Positions 27,794 to 36,375 of a stretch of DNA of 64,000 nt are shown here, piece after piece. The stretch covers positions 1 to 64,000 of the forward strand of contig NZ_MRDH01000005.1 in NCBI RefSeq assembly GCF_002008225.1, written 5' to 3'. This DNA comes from Agrobacterium salinitolerans. Lineage in GTDB: Bacteria > Pseudomonadota > Alphaproteobacteria > Rhizobiales > Rhizobiaceae. The notes below the pieces were generated by a model that saw nothing but the letters and a program-made list of their open reading frames with translations, was not told where the DNA came from and did no database searches. How positions within the stretch are numbered: position 1 is the first letter of the stretch; each line of letters opens with the position of its first letter. A program made the translations under genes and the position numbers.

Positions 27794-28585
27794 ATGATGA
27801 AGGATCGGGAAAATATTTCGCGCCAGTCCCTTGCCCTTCGCGGCAGTCTGGCCGTTCCCACGGGTTACGGAGGTTCTGTGCCTGCTCCGTCTTCGACAAA
27901 CAGGGCCCTGACGTATCGTCCCCTGCCGTCAGGGACAATGATGTCCGCAACGCCCATTGCAGGACATCGGACGGGGCACGTTTTCCCCCACCAGCGTGCC
28001 CCGTCGCTTCTCCCGCGGCTTCGCCGCCTCATCCGCAGTGGCCGGGAGGTCGGCCACGACCGCTTCAGGAAACCGTCCGACTGGCTGAGAGTCGTCGCGC
28101 TTGGCGTCATTCTGGTCGATTTCTCCGTGTTGTCCCTCGCCAACAGGTTGCTCGACCGGAACTTTGAGGGTTATCTGCCGGGCCTCGGGCCAATGCTGGG
28201 CGGATTGCTGTTTGCAATCATCATCATGCGGCTTGCGCGCCCCGCATTTTATCCGGACTGGATTGCCATCGGCGCCCTTCAGGCAGCGATGGGGTGTATC
28301 GTCTGTGTTGATCAGACCCTTCGGTCGTCTACAGCTTTTCTGCTTTTCTGCTGTCTGTTTCTTGGTCTTTCGTTATTGCGGCTCTGGGTTGGAGAAACGA
28401 TCCGTCCCCACCGGGGTGCTCCATCCCTGCTGGCAGGCGGCTTGACAACCCTCTTTTTTGTCGCATGGGTCGTCGTGGATCGCTCCTTTGGACTTGGAGG
28501 GGGCCCGGACATCATTCTGGCGGCCGATCTCTTGGTGGCGGGTTTCACCATCATATCGTTTGGATTTTCCCTTCGCGCGCGCTAA
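27794..28585 (+). CDS. Unknown multi-pass membrane protein
   Basis: A 263-residue protein that I do not recognise. Residues 1-90 are polar and rich in Ser, Pro and Arg. Then come five or six hydrophobic segments (LRVVALGVILVDFSVLSLA, LGPMLGGLLFAIIIM, IGALQAAMGCIVCV, TAFLLFCCLFLGLSLL, LTTLFFVAWVVV, ADLLVAGFTIISFGF). The spacing recalls HdeD/DUF308-like proteins only faintly. GAGGAGG lies 11 bases before the ATG; a shorter start near 27941 is possible. Its promoter shares the element found before the RND efflux operon, so it may belong to the same stress or drug response. Confidence 0.55.
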   Translation: MMKDRENISRQSLALRGSLAVPTGYGGSVPAPSSTNRALTYRPLPSGTMMSATPIAGHRTGHVFPHQRAPSLLPRLRRLIRSGREVGHDRFRKPSDWLRVVALGVILVDFSVLSLANRLLDRNFEGYLPGLGPMLGGLLFAIIIMRLARPAFYPDWIAIGALQAAMGCIVCVDQTLRSSTAFLLFCCLFLGLSLLRLWVGETIRPHRGAPSLLAGGLTTLFFVAWVVVDRSFGLGGGPDIILAADLLVAGFTIISFGFSLRAR

Positions 28586-28840
28586 ACGCACGTTTCGAAT
28601 GGTGTCCATCCTGCCGACAATAAAATCGGGACAATCCTTTCCCGAGGATCGACATCCTCCTCGCTATGTACCTGTGCTTCTGGCGGCTTCAAAAACCTGG
28701 GTAAAAGAAAGGGCCGTTCGCTCTGGATCGGCTTACATAGAGCAAAGCTGGTGATCGAGCGGAAATCTTTAAAATACCGGATTTGGTTGAACTGTTGAAC
28801 GAAGCCGCTCAGATCTGCGGGAGTATAGCAGATACAAAAG

Positions 28841-30160
28841 TCATTGATTTCGCGTCCCATGTTGTGGTTTGTTCCGTCTCTCCAACTTGGAATTGTTCCA
28901 CTCCGTCTTGTCATCTGGTTGCTCAGCGTCCGAGAGCGACCGCACAACGTCCAACAGCACGTTTGCCCCGGTGATTAAGTCCTCCTCGGGAGTGAATTCC
29001 TTCGGATTATGACTGACACCACCGATGCTGGGTACGAATATCATGGCGGTAGGCGCGATGCGCGCGATCATCTGGGCATCGTGGCCCGCTCCCGAAGTCA
29101 TCCGCTTGTGTCTATATCCCCGCAAACTGGCCTTCTGCTCGATTAGCTCGACGATGTTTCGGTCGAACTGGACCGGTTCGAACCTTGCAAGACGTTCAAC
29201 CTCGACCGTAACGTCCTCGTCCTTTTCTAACTGCTGTAGAAATTCCTCAAGTGCCGCCTCTTCTTGCCTGAGCCTTTCCGCGTTCGGGTCTCTAAGGTCC
29301 ACCGTGAAGGTGGCGCGGGAGGGGATGACGTTGATAGCGTTAGGCTCGAAGCTGATCGTTCCAACTGTCGCAACCGTCGGGCTATTCGATGCCTGTGCCC
29401 GATCGCGCAAGAACGTGATCACCCGGGCGGCAGCCAGCCCCGCGTCTCTCCGCATCGAGATAGGTGTTGTCCCGGCGTGATTGGCATCACCGCTAATAAC
29501 GATCCTCTGCCAGGAAATGCCTTGCAGGTTCTCTACAGCGCCGATCGCGATGCCTTCGCGCTCGAGTACGGGGCCTTGCTCGATATGGAGTTCGACATAT
29601 GCACGGGGTTTCAGAAAGCCTGGCTCCTCCGGTCCGGCATACCCAATCTCGGCTAAACGCTCTCCCAGAACCGACCCGTCCGCCCCGACAGTAGACAGTG
29701 CAGCCTCAGCGGAGATACCGCCGGCGTAAACCAGGGACCCCATCATGTCGGGCGAATAAAGAACGCCTTCTTCATTGCAAAAAGCCGCAATAACGATCGG
29801 TAGGGCCGGCTTCGCGCCCATTTCCTTCAGCGTCTGAATGACCTCCAAACCCGCCACAACTCCGTAGCAGCCGTCGTAGATGCCCGCATTGATGACAGTG
29901 TCTATGTGAGAACCGAGCATCAGGACGGGGTGGTCTGGGTCTACGCCATCCGGATTCCAGATCCCAAACACGTTGCCAACCTTGTCTACGGCGACATCAA
30001 GGCCGGCTTCTTTGACCCATTCGACGAATTTATCCCGTCCGAGCCTGTCTTCGTCCGAACCCGCAAGTCGGACTAGCGAACCGTCTTCCGTTCGGCCGAT
30101 AGATCCAAGCTCCCCAAGATGACGGATGAGGCGCGGACCGTTGATCACATCTGCGGGCAT
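28841..30160 (-). CDS. Zn-dependent M20-family amidohydrolase / N-carbamoyl-L-amino-acid hydrolase-like
   Basis: A 439-residue enzyme of the HyuC/AmaB and ureidoglycolate/beta-ureidopropionase branch of M20. Metal-ligand segments are GSHIDTVINAGIYDGCYGV (His, Asp), AFCNEEG (Glu) and LHIEQGP (His), with a final TSGAGHDAQ containing the last His. A small dimerisation lid holds the substrate-carboxylate-binding GDANHAGTTP and NVIPSR stretches. These enzymes remove a carbamoyl group, or split a C-N bond in allantoate-like compounds, to free an amine. The last 25 residues are polar and atypical. It is last in the operon with the amino-acid importer and diaminopropionate ammonia-lyase; AAAGGA lies upstream. 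Confidence 0.85.
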   Translation of the reverse strand: MPADVINGPRLIRHLGELGSIGRTEDGSLVRLAGSDEDRLGRDKFVEWVKEAGLDVAVDKVGNVFGIWNPDGVDPDHPVLMLGSHIDTVINAGIYDGCYGVVAGLEVIQTLKEMGAKPALPIVIAAFCNEEGVLYSPDMMGSLVYAGGISAEAALSTVGADGSVLGERLAEIGYAGPEEPGFLKPRAYVELHIEQGPVLEREGIAIGAVENLQGISWQRIVISGDANHAGTTPISMRRDAGLAAARVITFLRDRAQASNSPTVATVGTISFEPNAINVIPSRATFTVDLRDPNAERLRQEEAALEEFLQQLEKDEDVTVEVERLARFEPVQFDRNIVELIEQKASLRGYRHKRMTSGAGHDAQMIARIAPTAMIFVPSIGGVSHNPKEFTPEEDLITGANVLLDVVRSLSDAEQPDDKTEWNNSKLERRNKPQHGTRNQ

Positions 30161-30188
30161 TTCTTTGTCCTTTCAGTATCAGCCGGCG

Positions 30189-31691
30189 CTAAATTCGAAC
30201 GAAGTCGGACAGTCTGGCATCCTGTTTGCGCTTCTCAATCAGCAGCTCGGGCGAGCCGTCGAAAACGACCTTGCCGCCTTCCATGAAGATGATGCGGTCC
30301 GATACTTCGATGGCGAACTTCATTTCATGGGTGACGATCACCATCGTCCGTCCGGATTTGGCGAGTGCTGCCATGATGCGCAGCACCTCGCCGACCGTCT
30401 CAGGGTCAAGCGCTGAGGTGGGCTCGTCAAACAACATAATTGAAGGATGCATGGCCAATGCCCGTGCGATCGCGACACGCTGCTGCTGACCACCCGACAG
30501 CTGATGAGGGTACTTGTTCTCATGCACAAGCATCCCGACCTGCTGCAACTGATGCCGCGCTTCCTTCCTGACCTCTTCAGACGAGCCGCGCTTGTGATAG
30601 GCCGGACCCATCATGACGTTTTCGAGCGCCGTTTTGTGCGGGAAGAGGTTGAAATTTTGGAAAACCATTCCGATGCGGAGTGCATCTGCACGGTTTTGCC
30701 GCACGTTGAGGCTTTCTTGCGACCCCGCCAGGAACGGGACGCCGTCAACGTAGACAACGCCCTTATCCAAAGTCTCCAAACCGTTTAGCGAGCGGATAAG
30801 CGTGGTCTTTCCGGATCCCGACGGGCCGATGATGGAGACCACTTCGCCTTGCTTCACGGTTAAATCGAGCTCTGCAAACACGGAATGGTGGCCGTAAGCC
30901 TTTTCACCACGCTCAAGGCGAACTGCGGGAGCGTTGTTCGAGGCCGATCCCGAAACTTCGGGCTTGAATGAAGACCCGCTGTTGGAATCCCCTCCCTCGC
31001 TCGTCAACTGTGCCGTCCGGCGGGAGAAGTCCAAGCGGCGTTCGAGGGCCTTCAAACCGAAGTCGAACACCGACACGATGAGGACGTAATAGAAAGTGAC
31101 AGCCACCATGGTTTCGATGACAAGAAAGTTCTGGGTGTAATACCGCTGGCCAACCAGCAAGATTTCGGCAAGCGAGATCACAGACACCAGCGAAGTCAGT
31201 TTGACGATTGAAATGAACTCGTTGGCCAGCGAAGGAAGGGCGATGCGCAACGACTGCGGGATGACGATCTTGCGCTGGATACCTGTAGTGGAGAGACCGA
31301 GAACCCGGCCCGCCTCGTACTGGCCCTTTCCGACAGCAACCAAGGCACCGCGGTGGATTTCCGCAATATAGGCGGTCTCGCTCAAAACGAGCGCCAACAG
31401 ACCAGAAATAAAGGGCACCGACAGGAGGCCCGAAGTTGATGGAAACGCCTGTGGGAGATTGTAGACAAAAATAAGGAGGACCAGAAGTGGGAGGCTCCGG
31501 AAAAACCAGACATAAAGCGCAGCCGCCCGTCTGACGACAAGGTACGGTGACCGGTCGGCGAGAGCGACGAAGAAGCCGAGGACGACGGCGATGACCCAGG
31601 TAGCGACGCTCAGTTCGACGACTGTCAGCGACGCATTCCAGAAATCGCGACTCCAAAGGAGCCCTAGTGTGTAAGACCAATCGAAAGCCAT
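30189..31691 (-). CDS. Polar amino-acid ABC transporter permease fused to its ATPase
   Basis: A 500-residue fusion. Residues 1-225 are a HisM/GlnP-type permease with about five helices and the EAA-type loop [21 protein letters not shown]. Residues about 225-255 are a Ser/Gly-rich linker. Residues 255-500 are a complete ATPase: Walker [11 protein letters not shown]-loop [11 protein letters not shown], signature [15 protein letters not shown], Walker [14 protein letters not shown] and switch His in VTHEM. In most amino-acid importers these are separate GlnP and GlnQ proteins. The gene follows the binding protein and a hairpin, and the start has GGATGTG upstream. A 1:1 fusion means the homodimer supplies the whole membrane core. 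Confidence 0.92.
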   Translation of the reverse strand: MAFDWSYTLGLLWSRDFWNASLTVVELSVATWVIAVVLGFFVALADRSPYLVVRRAAALYVWFFRSLPLLVLLIFVYNLPQAFPSTSGLLSVPFISGLLALVLSETAYIAEIHRGALVAVGKGQYEAGRVLGLSTTGIQRKIVIPQSLRIALPSLANEFISIVKLTSLVSVISLAEILLVGQRYYTQNFLVIETMVAVTFYYVLIVSVFDFGLKALERRLDFSRRTAQLTSEGGDSNSGSSFKPEVSGSASNNAPAVRLERGEKAYGHHSVFAELDLTVKQGEVVSIIGPSGSGKTTLIRSLNGLETLDKGVVYVDGVPFLAGSQESLNVRQNRADALRIGMVFQNFNLFPHKTALENVMMGPAYHKRGSSEEVRKEARHQLQQVGMLVHENKYPHQLSGGQQQRVAIARALAMHPSIMLFDEPTSALDPETVGEVLRIMAALAKSGRTMVIVTHEMKFAIEVSDRIIFMEGGKVVFDGSPELLIEKRKQDARLSDFVRI

Positions 31692-31712
31692 ATTTCACAT
31701 CCATTCAAGAAG

Positions 31713-31736
31713 GCCCCGGCTTGTGAAGGCCGGGGC
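31713..31736 (-). promoter_or_regulatory. Perfect GC hairpin after the amino-acid binding-protein gene
   Basis: GCCCCGGC (31713-31720) pairs with GCCGGGGC (31729-31736) over an eight-base loop, between the binding-protein stop and the permease-ATPase start. As elsewhere in this window it separates a binding-protein gene from its membrane components, suggesting partial attenuation or mRNA protection. Confidence 0.55.
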
Positions 31737-31746
31737 GTGATTGGCT

Positions 31747-32583
31747 TTAGTTGCTCTCGGCAAGAGCAGCGGCGAACTCGGCGTCGGTGGGAAGTGCCAG
31801 ATTGTACTTGGCGAGGACGGCCTTATATTCCTCCGTACCCTTGATCGCTTCGAACTCCTTCTTGATGCGCTCGAACAGCTCATCGTTACCCTTCTTGACC
31901 GCCATACCGATCACAACAGGGAACAGTATTTCCGTAGACGTGATCTTGAGCCGATCCTTGGAGGCCACGACCGCCGCTTTCGCGACGCCGGCATCATCGA
32001 ACACCACGTCCGCTCCACGCGCCAGAAGAGCTTGGTCTGCCTCCGCAGAAGTTGCGTACTCCTTCACGTCCATCGGGTTGGAGCCGCAGGACGTCTTGGA
32101 TACTTTCAAGAGTTCCGGGACCCAGGCAGCGCCCTTGAGATTAGCCACCTTCTTGCCGCAGAGGTCCTCGGGCTTCTTTGGCGCGAAGGTGTCGTCTGCT
32201 CGAACGAGGAGCGAGCCACCGGTCTTAGCGTAGGGTACGTACTCGACGACTTTGGCACGGGCAGGGGTCACATAGAGTGCCGACGCAATCACGTCGAAGC
32301 GGTTTGCCTGAAGCCCCGGGATCAGGCTTGCAAAGCGGATGTCCTGGAATTTGGGCTCGAGCCCAAGCTTTGGCGCAAGCAGAGACATGACCTCGGCGTC
32401 GAAGCCTTTGGTGACACCGTCTTCGAGGTAGTCGTAAGGGGGGTATACCTGGTCTGATCCAATGGTGATCTTTCCAGGTTCAATCGTCTTGAGATCAGCG
32501 CCATGAGCAGAGAAGCTGCCCATGACGAGAGTTGCGAATGCGGCCATAAGAGTGAGGCCGTTAGAAGCGAGTGTTCTGTTCAT
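31747..32583 (-). CDS. Amino-acid ABC transporter substrate-binding protein
   Basis: A 278-residue family 3 binding protein with a signal peptide (MNRTLASNGLTLMAAFATLVMGSFSAHGA). The mature part opens with ITIGSDQVYPPYDYLEDGVTKGFDAEV and contains FASLIPGLQANRFDVIASAL and CGKKVANLKGA, typical of His/Gln/ectoine-type binding proteins. The start at 32583 has AGGGGAA seven bases upstream; the frame to 32658 adds a non-signal leader. The ligand cannot be read. The operon's enzymes suggest a modified 2,3-diaminopropionate or another small polar amino acid. Confidence 0.9.
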   Translation of the reverse strand: MNRTLASNGLTLMAAFATLVMGSFSAHGADLKTIEPGKITIGSDQVYPPYDYLEDGVTKGFDAEVMSLLAPKLGLEPKFQDIRFASLIPGLQANRFDVIASALYVTPARAKVVEYVPYAKTGGSLLVRADDTFAPKKPEDLCGKKVANLKGAAWVPELLKVSKTSCGSNPMDVKEYATSAEADQALLARGADVVFDDAGVAKAAVVASKDRLKITSTEILFPVVIGMAVKKGNDELFERIKKEFEAIKGTEEYKAVLAKYNLALPTDAEFAAALAESN

Positions 32584-32657
32584 CGAGATTCCCCTTTTGT
32601 TGGACGATAATGCGTTAGCGAGTTGGAGTTGTTTCCCTCCGTTTCCTCCCACTGCCA

Positions 32658-33830
32658 TCAGTTGATGACGGGCATTTCTCTTGGCGCGCGTTTCGTCAGA
32701 AGACGCGGTCCATCGCTAGTGATGGCGATGTTTTCTTCGTGCACGATCATTTTCCCCGGGGCGTATTCCATGCCCGGCTCGATGGTCAGCACCATGTTTT
32801 CCATGATGACCGTCCCGTCCCCGAGGCGATGCGACGGAGGCTCCGTCAGCTGAAGCCCAAGGCCGTGTCCAAGGCGACCTACGTTGTTTCCGATCGCGCC
32901 AGCCTCTTCAATGATTTTGGACATCGCACGGAAGACTTCGTCGGTGGTGGCACCGGGAACCGCAGCGGCGATGCCAGCTTCCGTGGCAAGCCATAGTGCG
33001 TCGTGGACGCGACGGGCGTCATCGGAGATCTTTCCGACGGCATAGTTGCGGTCGAAGTCGCAGAAATAGCCGTCGAAGGTCGAGCCCGTGTCGATGAACA
33101 GGACGTCGCCTTCCTGAATCGCGCGATCGTGGGGCCCGCAAACAATCTGGGCTACTCCGCCCGGTCCCGAAATCGCCGGCATGAAGGGTGTAGCGTCCGC
33201 GCCGCGGCGAGCGATGTCGATGCGCAGCTTACGAGCGATTTCGCGCTCGGTCTCGCCAGCAGAAATCTGTCCCGGCAAGGCTTCGTAGGCATCGCTGGCA
33301 ATCTGGCAGATGTAGTTGATGTGCTCGATTTCGGCGGCCGTCTTCACCATACGGATTTCCCAAATGCACGGCGAACCATCTGCGATCTCTGACGAGAGAC
33401 TGTCGCGCAGCTTCAGAAGGTCAGAAACGGGCATGCGCAGAGACATCTCTCTGCCCATCTCGGCCCCAACACGACCGTACTTTTTCGGGAAGCTCTCGAT
33501 CGTGGACTTGAGGAGAGAGATGCCGTCGTCTTCGGGCACGGGAGCCGGCCATGTTCGGATGTCCTTCATCCATGTAAGCGCCATTTCGGGCGCGCCGATT
33601 TCCGGGATGACCGCGACCGGATCACCTTCCAGACCAACCACGATGAACCAGGGGCGTGTCGGGCTTTCCCAAAACTGCGAGTCGAAGCCCGTGAAATAGC
33701 GGACATTTGGGGGCGCGGAGACGACCAATGCGTCGAACTTGTGCTTGTGCATGATCTTGCGTGCACGTTCGACACGGCCTTCGAATTCGCCTGCGGAAAA
33801 GCCACGTTTTGGAATTTGGAGTATAGACAA
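32658..33830 (-). CDS. M24-family metallopeptidase (Xaa-Pro dipeptidase / ectoine hydrolase-like)
   Basis: A creatinase-fold protein of about 390 residues. The N-terminal domain (FEGRVERARKIMHKHKFDALVV) precedes a pita-bread domain with all five metal-ligand sites: FIDTGSTFDGYFCDFDRNY (two Asp), GHGLGLQ (His), LTIEPGMEY (Glu) and VHEENIAIT (Glu). The family includes aminopeptidase P, creatinase and ectoine hydrolase (DoeA/EutD). TTG at 33830 is proposed as start because AAAGGGAA lies about eight bases upstream and the longer frame overlaps the preceding gene. In this operon it may cut an amide or dipeptide bond in the imported compound. Confidence 0.85.
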   Translation of the reverse strand: MSILQIPKRGFSAGEFEGRVERARKIMHKHKFDALVVSAPPNVRYFTGFDSQFWESPTRPWFIVVGLEGDPVAVIPEIGAPEMALTWMKDIRTWPAPVPEDDGISLLKSTIESFPKKYGRVGAEMGREMSLRMPVSDLLKLRDSLSSEIADGSPCIWEIRMVKTAAEIEHINYICQIASDAYEALPGQISAGETEREIARKLRIDIARRGADATPFMPAISGPGGVAQIVCGPHDRAIQEGDVLFIDTGSTFDGYFCDFDRNYAVGKISDDARRVHDALWLATEAGIAAAVPGATTDEVFRAMSKIIEEAGAIGNNVGRLGHGLGLQLTEPPSHRLGDGTVIMENMVLTIEPGMEYAPGKMIVHEENIAITSDGPRLLTKRAPREMPVIN

Positions 33831-33870
33831 GGTCGGTTCCCTTTTTGTGGTTGTAAACTTGGGTTGCGGT

Positions 33871-35070
33871 TCAACTGACGCGTTTGACTGCGCGGTTCGA
33901 AACCTGTTCCGGCGCGCTTCCGACAATGCTTTCGTAGGAAGCGGGGTCGGTTGCGCCTTCGGTGTTGATGAGGAGGATGCGGCTGTTACGGTCCATACCG
34001 AGCTTGGTGCGGGCCTGAGAGTCGCCTGCTACTCGCAGCAGTCCAGCTAAACCGGCCGCGCCGCTTTCGCCGGCGACGACAGGATTGTCGCGGTCCGCCA
34101 ACCGGCGCATTGCATCTCGGGCGTCGTCTTCGGAGACAGTCATGAAGGCACTTGCAACGGCGTCCAGAATACGCCAGGCCACGAGAGAAGGCGTGTAGCA
34201 CTCAAGCATTGCCATGATCGTGGCTTCACCTGGTTCAAACGCCGACAGTTGGCCGTTTTGTGCAGAGACGAGAAGGCAAGCCGCGCGATCAGGCTCCACG
34301 ATGACAGTCGTCAGATTATCATGGCCGATGTTCTCACCGACGTTTACAGCGATGCTGCTGGCGAAGCCGCCAACGCCAGCCTGCAGGAACACGTGCGTGG
34401 GCGGCTGGACGGAAAGCTGCTCCATCTGAGTGAGCGCCTCACGCGCCAGGATCGTGTAACCTTGGCTTACGATAGAGGGGATCTCTTCATAGCCCGGCCA
34501 CGAAGTATCCGAAACAAGCTGCCAGCCTTTCTCGCGGCTGACGCGTTCGGCCTCCTCGACGGAGAAATCGTAATTGCCGTCGACACGAACGACTTCATCA
34601 GCACCAATGGCATCTGCGCGTGCCTGGGTGACGCCCTCATGAATGAAGATTACCGATCGGCAGCCGAGGATTTTCGCTCCCGCGGCGACCGACTTTCCAT
34701 GGTTCCCATCTGTCGCGCAGCAGAAAGTAACGCCAGGCGCGAATTTGCGGGCGGTCGGAGACAGAAGTTGCGTGACAGAAACAGTCTGATCAAGTTTCTG
34801 CTCGAGAAGTTTCTTGAAGATGGTCATGACGGCGTAAGCGCCGCCGAGCGCCTTGAAGCTGCCTAGGCCGAGCCGCTGCCCTTCGTCTTTTATGTAGACG
34901 CCAGCCACGCCGGCGAGTTCAGCAATCTCAGGCAGCGGGATCAAGGGAGTAGACCTCTCGTCTCTCCAAAGCGATAGGTAAGGACGCACCTTCTCTGGCG
35001 CACCGGCACCGAGAAGCGTTTTGTCCTCCGACGTAAGCTGGTTAGGCTGGGGATTATGGAAGTGGATCAT
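33871..35070 (-). CDS. dpaL: Diaminopropionate ammonia-lyase
   Basis: A 399-residue fold-type II PLP enzyme. The PLP lysine is Lys73 in LGLGSFKALGGAYA. Other landmarks are TFCCATDGNHGKSVAAGAKILG and VFLQAGVGGFASSIAV, which binds cofactor phosphate. It converts 2,3-diaminopropionate to pyruvate and two ammonium ions. The start at 35070 follows GCGGAGCG; the upstream frame has no ribosome site and crosses the divergent promoter. It is the first gene of the minus-strand operon, divergent from an Lrp-type regulator. The family is confused with threonine dehydratase, but the SFKALGG motif and overall layout favour diaminopropionate lyase. Confidence 0.9.
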   Translation of the reverse strand: MIHFHNPQPNQLTSEDKTLLGAGAPEKVRPYLSLWRDERSTPLIPLPEIAELAGVAGVYIKDEGQRLGLGSFKALGGAYAVMTIFKKLLEQKLDQTVSVTQLLSPTARKFAPGVTFCCATDGNHGKSVAAGAKILGCRSVIFIHEGVTQARADAIGADEVVRVDGNYDFSVEEAERVSREKGWQLVSDTSWPGYEEIPSIVSQGYTILAREALTQMEQLSVQPPTHVFLQAGVGGFASSIAVNVGENIGHDNLTTVIVEPDRAACLLVSAQNGQLSAFEPGEATIMAMLECYTPSLVAWRILDAVASAFMTVSEDDARDAMRRLADRDNPVVAGESGAAGLAGLLRVAGDSQARTKLGMDRNSRILLINTEGATDPASYESIVGSAPEQVSNRAVKRVS

Positions 35071-35123
35071 GTTCGCTCCGCTTAACTGTGAGCGATAAAT
35101 TATTTCATTTCGTAGTTTTTTTG

Positions 35124-35161
35124 TTCGCAAAGTTCGGTATTAATTTGCAACAAAATTGCAA
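35124..35161. promoter_or_regulatory. Phased TTGCAA repeats: candidate Lrp-type operator
   Basis: TTGCAA occurs at 35145-35150 and 35156-35161, exactly 11 bases apart, with a related TTCGCAA at 35124-35130 two helical turns away. Lrp/AsnC proteins bind arrays of short sites on one DNA face. The array lies between dpaL and the regulator gene. Confidence 0.5.
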
Positions 35162-35174
35162 GGACTACGCCAAA

Positions 35175-35648
35175 ATGGATAAGAGCAAGCCATCGATCGA
35201 TGACTTTGATCGCAAGATTCTGAGGATGGTGCAGGCGGATAATATGACATCGCAACGCACGATCGCCGAAAAGGTAGGGTTATCCGCACCTGCCGTCGCC
35301 CGTCGCCTGCAACATCTTCGGGAAAGCGGCGTCATCCAGCGGGATATTGCGGTCTTGGACGAGAGGCTGGTCGATAGGCCCCTGACCATCATCGTTCACA
35401 TCACCACTGAAAACGAGCGGCTCGATCTCTTGGACGGTATGAAAGAGCGATTTTTAAAGTGCCCTCAGGTTCAGCAGTGCTACTACGTCACTGGCGAGAT
35501 GGACTTCATTCTCATTCTCAACGTGCGTGATATGGCTGAGTATAACGAGGTCACGCGCACGACGTTCTTCGAGGGCGGCAACGTCAAAAGTTTCAGAACC
35601 TGCGTTTCGATGGAGAACGTTAAGACGCACGGCGGTCTCCCGTTGTAA
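35175..35648 (+). CDS. Lrp/AsnC-family transcriptional regulator
   Basis: A 157-residue regulator with N-terminal HTH (DRKILRMVQADNMTSQRTIAEKVGLSAPAVARRLQHLRESGVI) and a C-terminal RAM ligand-binding domain (VQQCYYVTGEMDFILILNVRDMAEYNEV). The start at 35175 puts the HTH at the usual distance, with AAGGA upstream; a longer frame to 35088 would begin in the promoter of dpaL. Being divergent from dpaL, it probably senses diaminopropionate or a related amino acid and controls the operon. A terminator follows. Confidence 0.9.
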   Translation: MDKSKPSIDDFDRKILRMVQADNMTSQRTIAEKVGLSAPAVARRLQHLRESGVIQRDIAVLDERLVDRPLTIIVHITTENERLDLLDGMKERFLKCPQVQQCYYVTGEMDFILILNVRDMAEYNEVTRTTFFEGGNVKSFRTCVSMENVKTHGGLPL

Positions 35649-35653
35649 CCGTC

Positions 35654-35676
35654 AGGAGCCCGGGAATGCTCCTTTT
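35654..35676 (+). terminator. Terminator of the Lrp-type gene
   Basis: AGGAGC pairs with GCTCCT over an eight-base loop and is followed by TTTCTC, six bases after the stop codon. Confidence 0.55.
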
Positions 35677-36375
35677 CTCGCTTCGACCACCTCTGCCACC
35701 AGGTTCAAGACCCTTCTACCGCCGTATCGTCTTTTTTCTCCGCGATATTCTTATACGAGAGTGAGAGGTTGCGCAGGTCCGTGGGAGGATGGCGGAGGCA
35801 AAAGTTTCTCGTTCCGAGGCTCCGGCGACGGTGGAAACATCAGGCAAGCTCCCCGGAATCATGCAGTTTCAGACGGTACTCTCGGCACTCTCGAGCGGAG
35901 TCGCCAGTTTGTCCTCCTTTTCCCGTAGCAGTCCAGCATCGTCCCCTAATTTGGCTGAAGTGTTCTTTTTAGTCCTAACCGGTCTCGTGGCCGCTAGGTA
36001 GGGAATTCGACGGACTCCTGATCCTCATTGGATCGGCCCAGTTTCCTAAAGTATACTTGAATATCGAAAACGTGCCTTCTTGAACAATACGCGAATGTCG
36101 ATAAGTAATTACTTAGTTTCTAGCAGATACAGGAGTTTACGAATTATATAAATCATATCCCTTTCTTGATGTGCTGGATAATTTCGCCAGCGTCGACATA
36201 GAACGATAGGTCATCCAACAGCTTCTCATGGAATGTGATTGGGTCGTAGCGATGGTGAATTATCCGACGGACGTGCGCACGGTGCAACAGGCGTAGTCGA
36301 TCCTCTTCCACGAGTACATGTATCTCAAAGCAGGCCTCATGGCTGAATTTCAACCCCATCAGAAGGTCTTTCCTT
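35677..36375. other. Region with no convincing gene
   Basis: About 700 bases. The only candidate is a minus-strand frame of 69-78 residues (36153 to about 36359/36389) that overlaps the flavoprotein's ribosome site and has no recognisable homologue. The A+T-rich stretch around 36040-36160 probably holds the promoter of the flavoprotein gene. Confidence 0.4.
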
